From 9FT-COMBO-48-23 sp963754385 (GTDB lineage Bacteria > Chloroflexota > Dehalococcoidia > GIF9 > UBA5629): a stretch of DNA of 64,000 nucleotides. The notes beneath the pieces were generated by a model, which was not told the origin of the DNA, did no database searches, and saw only the letters and a list, made by a program, of their open reading frames with translations. Location of the stretch: the NCBI GenBank assembly GCA_963754385.1, contig CAVWGE010000005.1, forward strand, positions 124,001-188,000, given 5' to 3'. The position numbers and the translations under genes are program-made. Positions 32,596 through 41,621 of the stretch are shown piece after piece. Within the stretch, counting starts at the first letter, position 1; each line of letters opens with the position of its first letter.

Positions 32596-33177
32596 ATGAA
32601 TATAATTGTAGGTCTAGGCAATCCGGGCAAGGCTTATGCACACAACCGCCACAACATCGGCTTCCGCTGCATAAATTATCTGGCCAGGCTACATTCCATC
32701 TCTATAAAAGGGCACCAGTGCCAGTCCCAAGTCGGCAGCGGCAAAATTGCCGGCATTGAAGTACTGCTGGCTAAACCCAAGACCTTTGTCAATCTTAGCG
32801 GCGAAGCGGTTGAACGCCTGATGCGCAAATACAGCATACCGGTAAACGACCTGATTGTTATCTATGATGACCTCGACTTACCTTTGGGCAAGCTGCGCCT
32901 CCGCCCCTCCGGCAGCGCCGGAGGCCACAAAGGGATAAACTCGATAATCTCGGCTATGGGAAGCGAAGATTTTCCCCGTATCAAGGTGGGCATCGGCCGC
33001 CCGACCACAGAAGATGGAGCAGCAATCACCGACGAGGACGTCATAGTCGGCCACGTGCTCAGCGACTTCACCCCCCAAGAAGATGCAGCCATCAAGCGCG
33101 CCATCGCCACAGCAGCCGAGGCTATTCACTGCATCTTAACCGAAGGCATAGTTGCCGCCATGAACAAGTTTAACTAA
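32596..33177 (+). CDS. pth: Peptidyl-tRNA hydrolase
   Basis: A 193-residue esterase that frees tRNA from peptidyl-tRNA after ribosome drop-off. It shows IIVGLGNPGKAYAHNRHNIGF with catalytic His (in two parts), AKPKTFVNLSGEAV, VIYDDLDLPLGKLRLR and GSAGGHKGINSII. The ATG at 32596 begins the conserved strand; an in-frame TTG at 32584 is part of the preceding repeat. It lies between ligA and an esterase lipoprotein gene. Confidence 0.96.
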   Translation: MNIIVGLGNPGKAYAHNRHNIGFRCINYLARLHSISIKGHQCQSQVGSGKIAGIEVLLAKPKTFVNLSGEAVERLMRKYSIPVNDLIVIYDDLDLPLGKLRLRPSGSAGGHKGINSIISAMGSEDFPRIKVGIGRPTTEDGAAITDEDVIVGHVLSDFTPQEDAAIKRAIATAAEAIHCILTEGIVAAMNKFN

Positions 33178-33197
33178 GGCGGAGGGCATCATCTAAA

Positions 33198-34181
33198 TTG
33201 AGCAAAACCATAAAAACAAGAAGAATATCCTTCCTGGTTCTCCTGATTTTGATGCTGGTCCTTACCCTGCCGAGCTTTAGCTGTAGACCCGGCATCGATT
33301 ATTCCAGTACGGCAAAGCATGACTACTCGGCATCTATCATTAGCGGAGGGCTGGAACGCACCTACAGTGTACATATCAGCAGTTCCTATGACCAGACCAG
33401 ACCGACCCCGTTAGTCATAGTACTACATGGCGGCGGAGGTACAGGACAAGACATGCCCAAACTAACCGGCTTCAATGCTATTGCAGATAAAGAGGATTTC
33501 GTGATTGCCTATCCCGACGGTTTCGAAAAGCACTGGAACGACGGCAGGGGAATACAACTATACCGCACCCAGATTGAAAACATCGATGATGTCGGCTTCA
33601 TATCTGCTCTGATAGACCATCTTTCAGATGAGCTCAATATCAATGCCAAAAAAGTTTATGTAACCGGCATATCCAACGGAGGCATGATGTCACATCGCCT
33701 CGGCTGCGAATTGTCTCAGAAGATAGCAGCTATTTCTCCGGTTGCCAGCAACATACCGGTAAACAAGGCATCAGTTTGGGCGCCGTCACGGCCGGTACCG
33801 GTTTTGATAATCAACGGAACGGACAACCCACTGGTGCCATGGGATGGTGGCGATATACATTTCGGGAAAATCACGCTGGGTGAAGTCCTATCCGTAGCCG
33901 ATACAGTCAAATTTTGGGTTGGCAAAGACCGATGCTCTTCAGTACCGACTATTACACAATTGCCGGACAAAGACCCTTCCGATGGCACCACAGTGCGGAA
34001 AGAAATCTACGGAGGCTGCCAGGACGGCGCTGAAGTGGTTCTTTACGCCATAGAAGGTGGGGGCCATACCTGGCCCGGCGGGCTACAGTACCTGCCCAAG
34101 TTTGTGATTGGCAGGACATCCCGGGAATTCAATGCCAGCGAGGTAATCTGGCAATTCTTCAAGGAACACCCGATGGAGTAA
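33198..34181 (+). CDS. Secreted esterase/depolymerase-type lipoprotein (PHB depolymerase/feruloyl esterase family)
   Basis: A 327-residue alpha/beta hydrolase. The signal peptide (8-29) ends in a Cys (SFSCRPG), suggesting lipid anchoring. Family marks are PLVIVLHGGGGTGQDM (oxyanion loop), AYPDGFEKHWNDGRG, the nucleophile elbow TGISNGGMMSHRL (Ser near residue 158) and GGGHTWPGG with the catalytic His. Substrates in the family are polyester or feruloyl esters. The start is a TTG at 33198. Possibly cotranscribed with pth. Confidence 0.87.
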   Translation: MSKTIKTRRISFLVLLILMLVLTLPSFSCRPGIDYSSTAKHDYSASIISGGLERTYSVHISSSYDQTRPTPLVIVLHGGGGTGQDMPKLTGFNAIADKEDFVIAYPDGFEKHWNDGRGIQLYRTQIENIDDVGFISALIDHLSDELNINAKKVYVTGISNGGMMSHRLGCELSQKIAAISPVASNIPVNKASVWAPSRPVPVLIINGTDNPLVPWDGGDIHFGKITLGEVLSVADTVKFWVGKDRCSSVPTITQLPDKDPSDGTTVRKEIYGGCQDGAEVVLYAIEGGGHTWPGGLQYLPKFVIGRTSREFNASEVIWQFFKEHPME

Positions 34182-34238
34182 CATTTCTTCACAATGCTAT
34201 CTACCGCCCATCTCAAGATGGGGGCGATTTTAGGCGAT

Positions 34239-34733
34239 TTATTTTATTTTCACCAGCTCAATTTCAAAAGTCAGGTCTTTTCCGGCAAGAGGGTGGTTAG
34301 CATCTATTGTGACTGTGTTGTCAGAGACACCGGTGATAGTGACTACAGTTTTTCCACCGTCCGGTCGGGTCATCACCAATTGCTGGCCAACCTCCGGAGT
34401 CAAGCCGCTGGGAAGTTTTTCTCGTGGTAACTCCCCTACCAGGTCATCACGGTGTGGCCCATAAGCTTCATCCACCGGAATGGTAACGGTTTTCTTTTCC
34501 CCGACTTTCATACCAAAGACAGCTTTTTCAAACCCGGGAATCATTTGGCCTGCACCCAGAGTAAACTCCAAAGGTTCACGCCCAATTGATGAATCGAATA
34601 CAGTACCGTCTGCCAGTTTTCCGGTATAATTAACTTGAACAGTATCGCCATTCTTAGCTTGTGGTGCATTACACCCTGTCATCATTACTCCTATCATCAA
34701 TATTACCGCTAGAACAAAGCAGCTCTTTTTCAT
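34239..34733 (-). CDS. FKBP-type peptidyl-prolyl isomerase, SlyD-like, lipoprotein
   Basis: A 164-residue protein. A lipoprotein signal ends MMTGC (Cys21), then a short FKBP domain with an IF-type insert follows: VNYTGKLADGTVFDSSIGREP in parts, FTLGAGQMIPGFEKAVFGM, IPVDEAYGPH and the C-terminal HPLAGKDLTFEIELVKI. This is the SlyD layout without the His-rich tail. It probably assists folding of exported proteins. ATG at 34733 has GGAGG eight bases upstream. Confidence 0.92.
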   Translation of the reverse strand: MKKSCFVLAVILMIGVMMTGCNAPQAKNGDTVQVNYTGKLADGTVFDSSIGREPLEFTLGAGQMIPGFEKAVFGMKVGEKKTVTIPVDEAYGPHRDDLVGELPREKLPSGLTPEVGQQLVMTRPDGGKTVVTITGVSDNTVTIDANHPLAGKDLTFEIELVKIK

Positions 34734-34750
34734 CACAGTGACCTCCAATT

Positions 34751-34828
34751 TCATATTAAGCTCCGACCCAGCAAGGCAAACAATGTAGCTGCCATACGCT
34801 GGTCTGCCTGTGCCAGACAGTACGGCAT
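34751..34828 (-). CDS. Possible 25-residue leader ORF upstream of the FKBP gene
   Basis: A minus-strand ATG at 34828 follows GGAGG at five-base spacing and opens a 25-codon frame (MPYCLAQADQRM...) ending at 34751, 17 bases before the FKBP start. It may be a translated leader or chance. Homology is unknown. Confidence 0.25.
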   Translation of the reverse strand: MPYCLAQADQRMAATLFALLGRSLI

Positions 34829-35011
34829 TTTACACCTCCACTCGCCGATTAGCAATTTTCAGTAGAGACGGCTCTCTTTGCCGCCATTTGCCTTCGATGG
34901 CATAATGGCTATCAGAAGGTACGATTTAGCATAGCATCCCCCATATGGTACAATTACTATTTGGATTCCTGAACATATTCTACAAAAAAATAAACAGGAA
35001 GGTATTTTATA

Positions 35012-36361
35012 ATGGAAAGACACGAGCTAGTCATCGTAGGAGGTAGTGCTGGGGGGTTACAGACCGCCATATGCGCTCAAAAACACCACGGCCTCAAGGA
35101 TATCCTGGTTATACGTATAGAGGAAAAGGTCATGGTACCCTGCGGAATCCCATATATCTATGGCACGCTGGGAGCAGTGGAGAAAAACATCATGCCCGAT
35201 AAACTGCTCGGCGAAGCTAAAGCAAAAATCGGCGAGGTAATCTCCCTCAACCGCAAAAACAAGACAGTCAAGCTGAAAGATGGAGAGGAGATCGGCTATA
35301 ACAAGCTGGTTCTTGCCACCGGCTCAAGTCCCCTGCAACCACCTATCCCGGGCATAGATAAGAAGAACGTCTGGTACGCCTGGAAGAACACGGATTACCT
35401 TCAGGAACTGGCCAAAGCCATCGAGGGTGTTGGCGATATATTGGTTATCGGCGGCGGCTTTATCGGGCTTGAGTTCGCTGACGAGTGCCGCAAGAAAGGT
35501 CACAAGATAACCGTTGTTGAGTTGCTTGAGCACTGCCTGCAGCTCGTATGTAGCACTGACCTCTGTATTCGAGCTGAAGATACACTGAAGACAAGCGGTG
35601 TCAACATAATTACCAGCAACGGTGTCAAGTCCATCAACGGCAAGGAAAAAGCCGAGTCGGTGACCCTCCAGAGCGGTGAGGAAATAAAATGCGATATGGT
35701 AATCGTCGGGATCGGCGTGGTGCCCAATGTTAAATTAGCTAAGGATGCCGGCCTGGAGATTGGACCAACCGGCAGTATTAAGGTAGACGAGTTCCAGAGG
35801 ACTAACGACCACGACGTCTTTGCAGTGGGCGACTGCGCCGAGAAATATTCCTTCTATAACGGTGAACCGGTACCCATCCGGCTGGCTTCAGTGGCGGCTC
35901 GCGAAGGTAAGATTGCGGCAACCAACCTCTTCGAACCGCAGTGGCGGAATATAGGAACTATAGGTGTCTTCTCAACCGTGGTAGGAGACACTGCCATGGC
36001 AATGGCAGGCCTGACAGATGTCCACGCACAGAAACTGGGCTACGACGTGATAGTAGGCGAAGCCGAGGCCGCCTCTAAGCATCCAGGAACAATGCCGGAT
36101 GCCAGGCCTATGAGAGTCAGGTTGGCTTTCGATCGCAGGTCCGGTAAAATTCTGGGCGGCTGCGCCTGTTGCACGCTTACTGTTGGTGAGGTTGTCAACA
36201 TAATTGCGACTGCCATTGTGAACGAGATGACCATGGAACAGATCGCCATGTGCCCTATTGGCACCCATCCCTTCCTCACGGCAGGGCCGCTCGTATATCA
36301 GTTCACTGATGCCGCCAGCAATGCCCTGCATAAGGCCAAGAACATGGTGAAGGCAGCATGA
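35012..36361 (+). CDS. FAD/NAD-dependent pyridine nucleotide-disulfide oxidoreductase (CoA-disulfide reductase/NADH oxidase type)
   Basis: A 449-residue flavoprotein: FAD motif LVIVGGSAGGLQTA, a single redox cysteine in VMVPCGIPY (Cys44), ATGSSPLQPP, NAD motif ILVIGGGFIGLEFA and VFAVGDCAEK, then the dimerisation domain. The lone Cys44 places it with CoA-disulfide reductase, NADH oxidase and persulfide reductases. The C-terminal CACCTLTVGEV stretch adds three cysteines, which is less usual. ATG follows AACAGGAAGG. The 250 bases downstream hold no gene. Confidence 0.85.
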   Translation: MERHELVIVGGSAGGLQTAICAQKHHGLKDILVIRIEEKVMVPCGIPYIYGTLGAVEKNIMPDKLLGEAKAKIGEVISLNRKNKTVKLKDGEEIGYNKLVLATGSSPLQPPIPGIDKKNVWYAWKNTDYLQELAKAIEGVGDILVIGGGFIGLEFADECRKKGHKITVVELLEHCLQLVCSTDLCIRAEDTLKTSGVNIITSNGVKSINGKEKAESVTLQSGEEIKCDMVIVGIGVVPNVKLAKDAGLEIGPTGSIKVDEFQRTNDHDVFAVGDCAEKYSFYNGEPVPIRLASVAAREGKIAATNLFEPQWRNIGTIGVFSTVVGDTAMAMAGLTDVHAQKLGYDVIVGEAEAASKHPGTMPDARPMRVRLAFDRRSGKILGGCACCTLTVGEVVNIIATAIVNEMTMEQIAMCPIGTHPFLTAGPLVYQFTDAASNALHKAKNMVKAA

Positions 36362-36608
36362 TAGGTTTATTACCTATGTAGTATGCCTATTACACAATGC
36401 GCGGATGAGACATGGTGAGTATATGAAGGGCAGGATAGCTGTATATATTTTGCCTTTCCCCTCTTTTTAAATTCTAAAATGAGAAGGGGTCGAGTCTCAT
36501 ATTCGACTCCTTCTTTCTGTATATCCGATTTATTGCACAGAGTACGCCTACATATCATCCTAACATGATATGATATAATAGCTACCAAATTGATATAAAC
36601 TCAGACAT

Positions 36609-37109
36609 TTGACCGTGGGAAAACCAAGCTTTGAAAAAAAGCTGACCATCGCCGTTATCGGCGGTGGCAGATGCTCTGCCCAGGAGGCGGCTCTGGCCGA
36701 GGCTGTAGGTAGAGAGCTGGCTAAGCGGGGGGCTATACTGGTCTGTGGCGGCTTGACCGGCGTTATGGAGGCAGCCTGCCGAGGAGCCGCCATCGAATCG
36801 GGGCTGACCATAGGCATTTTGCCCAGCGATAACCCGGCTGATTGTAACCCTTATGTTCAAATTCCCGTCGCCACCGGTGTGGGCTACGCCAGAAATATAG
36901 CCGTGGTTAAATCCGCTCATGCCGTAATCGCCATTGACGGCGACTATGGCACGCTCACTGAGATCGGCTTCGCCCTGAAGACCAGCATTCCTGTTATCGG
37001 ATTGCGCACCTGGTCACTGTACCGAAACGGCGAAGAAGATAAGTCTATAATCAAGGCGGAGGACGCCGTTGACGCCGTGGAGAAAGCCATCTCCCTGGCA
37101 AAAGGGTAA
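36609..37109 (+). CDS. LOG/TIGR00725-family Rossmann protein
   Basis: A 166-residue protein of the DprA/LOG superfamily: VIGGGRCSAQE, GAILVCGGLTGVMEAACRGA, GLTIGILPS, and DGDYGTLTEIGFALK, which corresponds to the PGGxGTxxE site. Relatives are nucleotide-binding or cleave cytokinin riboside phosphates; function here is unknown. It starts with TTG at 36609. A TATAAT at 36574-36579 may be its -10 box. It lies 17 bases before eno and is probably cotranscribed. Confidence 0.85.
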   Translation: MTVGKPSFEKKLTIAVIGGGRCSAQEAALAEAVGRELAKRGAILVCGGLTGVMEAACRGAAIESGLTIGILPSDNPADCNPYVQIPVATGVGYARNIAVVKSAHAVIAIDGDYGTLTEIGFALKTSIPVIGLRTWSLYRNGEEDKSIIKAEDAVDAVEKAISLAKG

Positions 37110-37126
37110 AAGCTAGACTGAAGACG

Positions 37127-38416
37127 ATGAAATCAACAAAAGCCACCATTAAAACAATCAAAGCCCGCGAGATACTCGACTCCCGGGGCAATCCCACCAT
37201 CGAAGTACAGGTGGAGCTTTCCGATAGCGCCACTGGCATAGCTGCCGTGCCCTCAGGAGCCAGCACCGGCAAACATGAAGCTGTGGAACTCAGAGACGGA
37301 GATAAATGCCGGTACGGTGGGCTGGGAGTCTGTAAAGCAGTGAGCAACGTTAATGACAAGATTGCTCCGGCGCTCGCCGGCATGGCAGCTTCAGAGCAGG
37401 CAAAGATTGACCAGAGGCTGCTTGAACTCGATGGCACCGCCGATAAATCCAATCTCGGGGCAAACGCCATGCTGGGAGTATCCTTAGCTACGGCTAAGGC
37501 TGCGGCTAATTCAGCAAATCTCCCCTTGTACCGCTATCTGGGCGGCACTGCTGCCCGCCTCCTGCCGGTGCCCATGATGAACATACTTAACGGCGGCAAA
37601 CACGCTGCCGATTCCACCGATTTCCAGGAATTCATGGTAGTGCCGGCAGGCACCACCAGCTTCAGCCATGCGCTTCAGATGGGTGCTGAAATCTACCAGG
37701 CACTTAAAAAGGTAATCAAAGTCAAAGGGCTGAATTCCAATGTCGGTGATGAGGGTGGCTTTGCACCGTCACTGGCTTCCAATAAGCAAGCGGTAGAGTT
37801 GATACTGATAGCAATTGACCTCGCCGGCTACAAAGCTGGCGACGATTGCTTCATTGCTTTAGACCCTGCGGCAAGCAGCTTTTACAAGAAGGGGAAATAT
37901 GTTTTATTGAAAGAAGATGCAACCCTCGCCAGCAATGAAATGATTGACTATTATGCCGATTTGGTTTCGAGCTATCCCATCGTCAGCATTGAAGACGGGC
38001 TGGATGAGGACGACTGGTCGGGCTGGGTATCACTGAACTCTAAGTTAGGCAAAAAGATTAAGCTGGTTGGCGATGACCTCTACACCACCAACCTCGAACG
38101 GCTGGAACGTGGTATTGCCCAGAAGGCATCGAATGCTATACTCATAAAGCCAAACCAGGTGGGCACACTCAGCGAAACTTTGGCGACGGTAAAAAGAGCG
38201 CAGCAGGTTGGCTGGACAACCATAATAAGCCATCGCTCCGGCGAGACCGAAGATACCACTATAGCTGACCTGGCAGTTGCCATTGGTTCCGGCCTGATAA
38301 AAACCGGCGCTCCCTGCCGCAGCGAGAGAGTGGCTAAATATAATCGCCTGCTCAGGATAGAAGAGGAACTGGGAGCTGACGCCCGTTTCGCCGGTAGGGA
38401 AGTACTTTCAATTTAG
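37127..38416 (+). CDS. eno: Enolase
   Basis: A 429-residue glycolytic enzyme converting 2-phosphoglycerate to phosphoenolpyruvate. Conserved segments are AREILDSRGNPTIEV, VPSGASTGKHEA, GDEGGFAPSL, the Mg ligands in LDPAAS, SIEDGLDEDDW and GDDLYTTN, the catalytic lysine in LIKPNQVGTLSET and SHRSGETEDT. Length is standard. Its neighbours include gap further on, so two glycolytic genes lie close but not in one operon. Confidence 0.97.
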   Translation: MKSTKATIKTIKAREILDSRGNPTIEVQVELSDSATGIAAVPSGASTGKHEAVELRDGDKCRYGGLGVCKAVSNVNDKIAPALAGMAASEQAKIDQRLLELDGTADKSNLGANAMLGVSLATAKAAANSANLPLYRYLGGTAARLLPVPMMNILNGGKHAADSTDFQEFMVVPAGTTSFSHALQMGAEIYQALKKVIKVKGLNSNVGDEGGFAPSLASNKQAVELILIAIDLAGYKAGDDCFIALDPAASSFYKKGKYVLLKEDATLASNEMIDYYADLVSSYPIVSIEDGLDEDDWSGWVSLNSKLGKKIKLVGDDLYTTNLERLERGIAQKASNAILIKPNQVGTLSETLATVKRAQQVGWTTIISHRSGETEDTTIADLAVAIGSGLIKTGAPCRSERVAKYNRLLRIEEELGADARFAGREVLSI

Positions 38417-38426
38417 GGGGATAAAC

Positions 38427-39422
38427 ATGGAAATAGTTCAGGGAGTTCACCAGATAAAATTGCCGCTACCAGCAGGAGCCTTAGACCACAACAATGCCTA
38501 TCTGATAGAAGGCAGCAATGGCAATCTGCTGATTGATACCGGCTTCGATACTCCTGAGGCTTTCGCGGCATTGCGAGATGGCCTGCGATTCAGCGGTTTC
38601 GGATTTAAAGATATTACTCAGATCGTGATTACTCATATCCATCCCGACCATTACGGCCTGGCTGATAAGCTGAAACAGATGTCAGGGGCTACGGTGGCAT
38701 TCACCGACATCGAAGAAAAATTTATTGATTCGCGATATGTGAAAGCCGCTGGCCTGTTGAAGAAGGTAAAAAATCTCTTCGAATCTAATGGTGTGCCTGA
38801 GGGAGACTTGTCCGAACTTACTGAAGCCGCGCTCGCAGTTAAGCAATTCGTAGGGGTGGTTTCGCCCGATGTCAGGCTAAAGGACGGAGATAAGATATCC
38901 ACCGGCTCCTCGGAGCTTAAGGTATTGTTGACTCCAGGACATTCGCCCGGTCATATTTGCCTCTATGAACCGAAACGGAAGCTCTTCTTTTCCGGCGACC
39001 ACATCCTGCCCGATATATTCCCCCATGTCGGTCTTCATCCGCAATCCGGGGAAAACCCACTGGGCGATTTTTTCAATTCATTGGAAGCTCTGGCTAACCT
39101 GGAGGTCAATTTCATCTTCCCCGGACATGGCTCCGTTTTCAGCGGATTCAAACTAAGGCTAGGTGAGCTATATCGTCATCACGAGCAACGGCAACTAGCC
39201 ATAAAGATAATTACAGAAAACGATATGAAGACAGCTTATCAAATAGCCACCGAGATCCCCTGGATGCCCAGCGGTGAGGCGGTTCCTTTTGACAAGCTAT
39301 CTATCCTCGACAAGCGACTGGCTGTTATGGAGACCTTGGCTCAACTTAAGCTCCTAACGATTGAAGGCAAGGCAGAGAAAGTAGCTAAAGAAAAAGTCGA
39401 CTACTACTACGCTGGAGGCTAG
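38427..39422 (+). CDS. MBL-fold metallo-hydrolase
   Basis: A 331-residue metallo-beta-lactamase-fold hydrolase with the zinc motif THIHPDHYGLA, LLTPGHSPGHICLYE, FSGDHILPDIF and FIFPGHGSVF. The C-terminal winged-helix-like part (about 265-325) is the one seen in LACTB2-like proteins. The substrate (thioester, nuclease or other) is unknown. GGGGGATAAAC precedes the ATG, ten bases after eno, suggesting cotranscription. Confidence 0.88.
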   Translation: MEIVQGVHQIKLPLPAGALDHNNAYLIEGSNGNLLIDTGFDTPEAFAALRDGLRFSGFGFKDITQIVITHIHPDHYGLADKLKQMSGATVAFTDIEEKFIDSRYVKAAGLLKKVKNLFESNGVPEGDLSELTEAALAVKQFVGVVSPDVRLKDGDKISTGSSELKVLLTPGHSPGHICLYEPKRKLFFSGDHILPDIFPHVGLHPQSGENPLGDFFNSLEALANLEVNFIFPGHGSVFSGFKLRLGELYRHHEQRQLAIKIITENDMKTAYQIATEIPWMPSGEAVPFDKLSILDKRLAVMETLAQLKLLTIEGKAEKVAKEKVDYYYAGG

Positions 39423-39430
39423 ATCTTAGG

Positions 39431-39895
39431 AAAACTCTAAACACTAATTTCTAAATCCTAAACAAATACAAATGACCGAAACTAAAAATTCAAAACAGTA
39501 TGACCTAGAAGAAAGAACCCTGGGATTCGCCAAAGAGGTGATACAACTTGTAAAAATTGTGCCCAGAACAACAGCTAATGTAGAAATAATGAAGCAGCTC
39601 GTCAGGGCTTCTGGCTCCGTAGGAGCGAATTACATCGAAGCCAATGAAGCTTTAAGCAAAAGAGATTTTGCGGCGAGGGTCAAGATTTGTCGAAAGGAAT
39701 GTAAAGAGAGCAGGTATTGGCTGAGGCTTGTTGAAGTGAAAGGAGAGGATACTGAGAGCAGGCGGCAATCCTTGATTAACGAAGCTACTGAGCTTATGAA
39801 AATCTTCGGTTCTATAGTAGAAAAGGTAAAATGAGGTTTTGGTCATTTGGACTTAGATATTGTTTAGGATTTAGTGCTTAGAATTTAGGATTTCA
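39431..39895. mobile_element. Family E inverted-repeat element carrying a four-helix-bundle (S23/IVP-type) gene
   Basis: The left end reads CTAAACACTAAtttCTAAATCCTAAACAA, and the right end (39840-39893), reverse-complemented, reads CTAAGCACTAAATCCTAAACAATATC then TAAGTCC. AAATGACC closes the inner edge on both sides. The inverted ends flank one gene exactly. Similar ends without a gene lie at 43376-43545 and 49318-49378. This points to a small mobile cassette or a gene spread with its repeats. Confidence 0.55.
39472..39834 (+). CDS. Four-helix bundle protein (S23/23S rRNA intervening-sequence type)
   Basis: A 120-residue helical protein of the family first seen in rRNA intervening sequences: YDLEERTLGFAKEVIQLVKI, then MKQLVRASGSVGANYIEANEAL, KICRKECKESRYWLRL and EATELMKIFGSIV. 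Members form pentamers of four-helix bundles and are common in inverted-repeat cassettes. Function is unknown, perhaps RNA binding. Here it is not in rRNA but between the MBL gene and queF, within inverted repeats. No Shine-Dalgarno is visible before the ATG. Confidence 0.88.
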   Translation: MTETKNSKQYDLEERTLGFAKEVIQLVKIVPRTTANVEIMKQLVRASGSVGANYIEANEALSKRDFAARVKICRKECKESRYWLRLVEVKGEDTESRRQSLINEATELMKIFGSIVEKVK

Positions 39896-39922
39896 TGATG
39901 TTAGAGGAGACACTGCAGAACA

Positions 39923-40330
39923 ATGGATGAGCTTAAGAAAAAGGTGCGGAGCCTGAAGCTCGAATATAAGACTTATCCTCAAAAAGAGCTGCTGGTAGCC
40001 ATGCCCAACCCTTACCCCGATAGCGAATATGAGCAGGAAATAGTTACCAGCGAGTTCACCTCCCTCTGTCCGCTCAATCCAGGACAGCCCGACTATGCCA
40101 CGCTCAATATAAAATATATCCCAGATAAGCAAATAATCGAGCTAAAGTCGCTTAAATTTTATCTGGCTAGCTACAGGATGGTGGAAACATTCTACGAGGA
40201 GGCAACCAATCGCATTCTTGATGACCTGGTCAATGCCGTCAAGCCCAGAAGAATGGAGATACTGGCGGAGTGGAATGTAAGAGGTGGCATTGGAACTAAG
40301 GTGAAGGTGAGCTATAATAAAAAGTCCTAA
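39923..40330 (+). CDS. queF: NADPH-dependent 7-cyano-7-deazaguanine reductase (preQ0 reductase)
   Basis: A 135-residue tunnelling-fold enzyme of queuosine synthesis that reduces preQ0 to preQ1. It has the thioimide-forming cysteine in EFTSLCPLNPGQPDYA (with the proton-relay Asp), the NADPH motif IIELKSLKFYLASYRM and FYEEATNRILDDL with the conserved Glu. Length fits the short unimodular QueF type. No other queuosine gene lies in the window. It is 27 bases after the family E element. Confidence 0.93.
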   Translation: MDELKKKVRSLKLEYKTYPQKELLVAMPNPYPDSEYEQEIVTSEFTSLCPLNPGQPDYATLNIKYIPDKQIIELKSLKFYLASYRMVETFYEEATNRILDDLVNAVKPRRMEILAEWNVRGGIGTKVKVSYNKKS

Positions 40331-40372
40331 ACGCCATTCTGCGCCCTTCGCTTTCGCTCAGAGTGACAATTG
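40331..40372. repeat. Family B repeat
   Basis: GCCATTCTGCGCCCTTCGCTTTCGCTCAGAGTGACA, a variant of the CATTCTGAGCGAAGCG/CGCTCAGAATGACA palindrome, lies between queF and gap, ending just before the gap ribosome site. Confidence 0.55.
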
Positions 40373-40389
40373 AACACAAGGAGGAACAA

Positions 40390-41403
40390 ATGGCAGCTAA
40401 AATAGGTATCAATGGCTTTGGACGTATCGGCAGACTGACTTTCAGAGTAATAAACCAACATTACAGCGAAAAGCTTGAGGTGGCGGTGGTCAACGACCTC
40501 ACCGACTCCAAAACAAACGCCCATCTGCTAAAGTATGATAGCAACTACGGCATTTATCCCGGGAAAGTGGGGGCAAAAGACGACGCTATAGTGGTTGACG
40601 GCAGAAAGACAAAAGTAATCGCTGAACGCGATCCGAGCAAGATTCAGTGGAAGGACTACGGTGTGGAGGTAGTAATCGAGTCCACTGGGCTTTTCACCGA
40701 TGCTGCTAAAGCATCTGCCCATTTTCAGGGCGGAGCCAAGAAGGTCATCATCTCAGCGCCGGCGAAAGGCGAGGATATAACCATCGTTCTGGGCGTAAAC
40801 GAGGACAAGTACAATCCGGCGCAGCACCGTGTCATCTCCAATGCGTCGTGCACCACAAATTGCATAGCTCCCGTGGTCAGAGTGTTGCATGATAATTTCG
40901 GTGTGAGCAAAGGATTCATGTCCACAATTCATGCTTACACCAACGACCAGAGGCTACAAGATATGTACCACAATGACCTGCGCCGGGCACGAGCGGCAGC
41001 CACAAATATCGTTCCCACAACCACTGGAGCTGCCAGAGCTGTGACTCTGGTTATACCGGAACTCAAAGGCAGGCTTGACGGCGTTGCCCTCAGGGTGCCT
41101 GTGCCTACCGTTTCCATGTGCGACTTTGTAGCCGATTTGGACAAAGAGGTGACTGTTGAGCAGGTCAATAAAGTTTTCGAGGCTGCAGCTAAGGGCAAGC
41201 TCAAGGGCATTCTGGAATACTGCGACGAGCCGCTGGTGAGCACAGACTTCAAAGGCAATCAGGCCAGCTCTATATTCGATGCCCTGAGCACCATGGTACT
41301 TGCCGGCAACATGGTAAAGGTGCTCGCCTGGTACGACAACGAGTGGGGTTATAGCTGCCGATTGGCTGACCTGGTTATCTATATACTGGGCAAAGGTTTA
41401 TAA
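40390..41403 (+). CDS. gap: Glyceraldehyde-3-phosphate dehydrogenase
   Basis: A 337-residue phosphorylating, NAD-type GAPDH. It has the Rossmann start IGINGFGRIGRL, the catalytic SNASCTTNCIAP, HAYTNDQRLQD, RRARAAATNIVPTTTGAA in parts, and WYDNEWGYSCR. AAGGAGGAACAA sets ATG at 40390 rather than the upstream in-frame start. It acts in glycolysis or gluconeogenesis with the nearby enolase. Confidence 0.97.
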   Translation: MAAKIGINGFGRIGRLTFRVINQHYSEKLEVAVVNDLTDSKTNAHLLKYDSNYGIYPGKVGAKDDAIVVDGRKTKVIAERDPSKIQWKDYGVEVVIESTGLFTDAAKASAHFQGGAKKVIISAPAKGEDITIVLGVNEDKYNPAQHRVISNASCTTNCIAPVVRVLHDNFGVSKGFMSTIHAYTNDQRLQDMYHNDLRRARAAATNIVPTTTGAARAVTLVIPELKGRLDGVALRVPVPTVSMCDFVADLDKEVTVEQVNKVFEAAAKGKLKGILEYCDEPLVSTDFKGNQASSIFDALSTMVLAGNMVKVLAWYDNEWGYSCRLADLVIYILGKGL

Positions 41404-41465
41404 GGCAGCAGTCATAGCTTCTTTGCAGGCAGATACTTCCTCGCAACATCTTTTACCCAAACAAA

Positions 41466-41521
41466 CGTAGCTGCGACCCTTCAGGGTCAGATGCTCGCCT
41501 TTGAGCGAGTCTTTAGCCTCA
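41466..41521. repeat. Family A palindromic repeat
   Basis: Two hairpins, GACCCTtcAGGGTC and GCTCGCctttGAGCGAG, followed by tctttagcctc, lie between gap and the sigma factor gene. Confidence 0.6.
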
Positions 41522-41621
41522 CCAATTCGACCAAAATTCTTCATACCAAGCTGAAATCCATATAAACGTTTTCCTTTTAATTTCGTTTTACTATAATAGA
41601 CACCAGGTAAGAGGTTATCTG

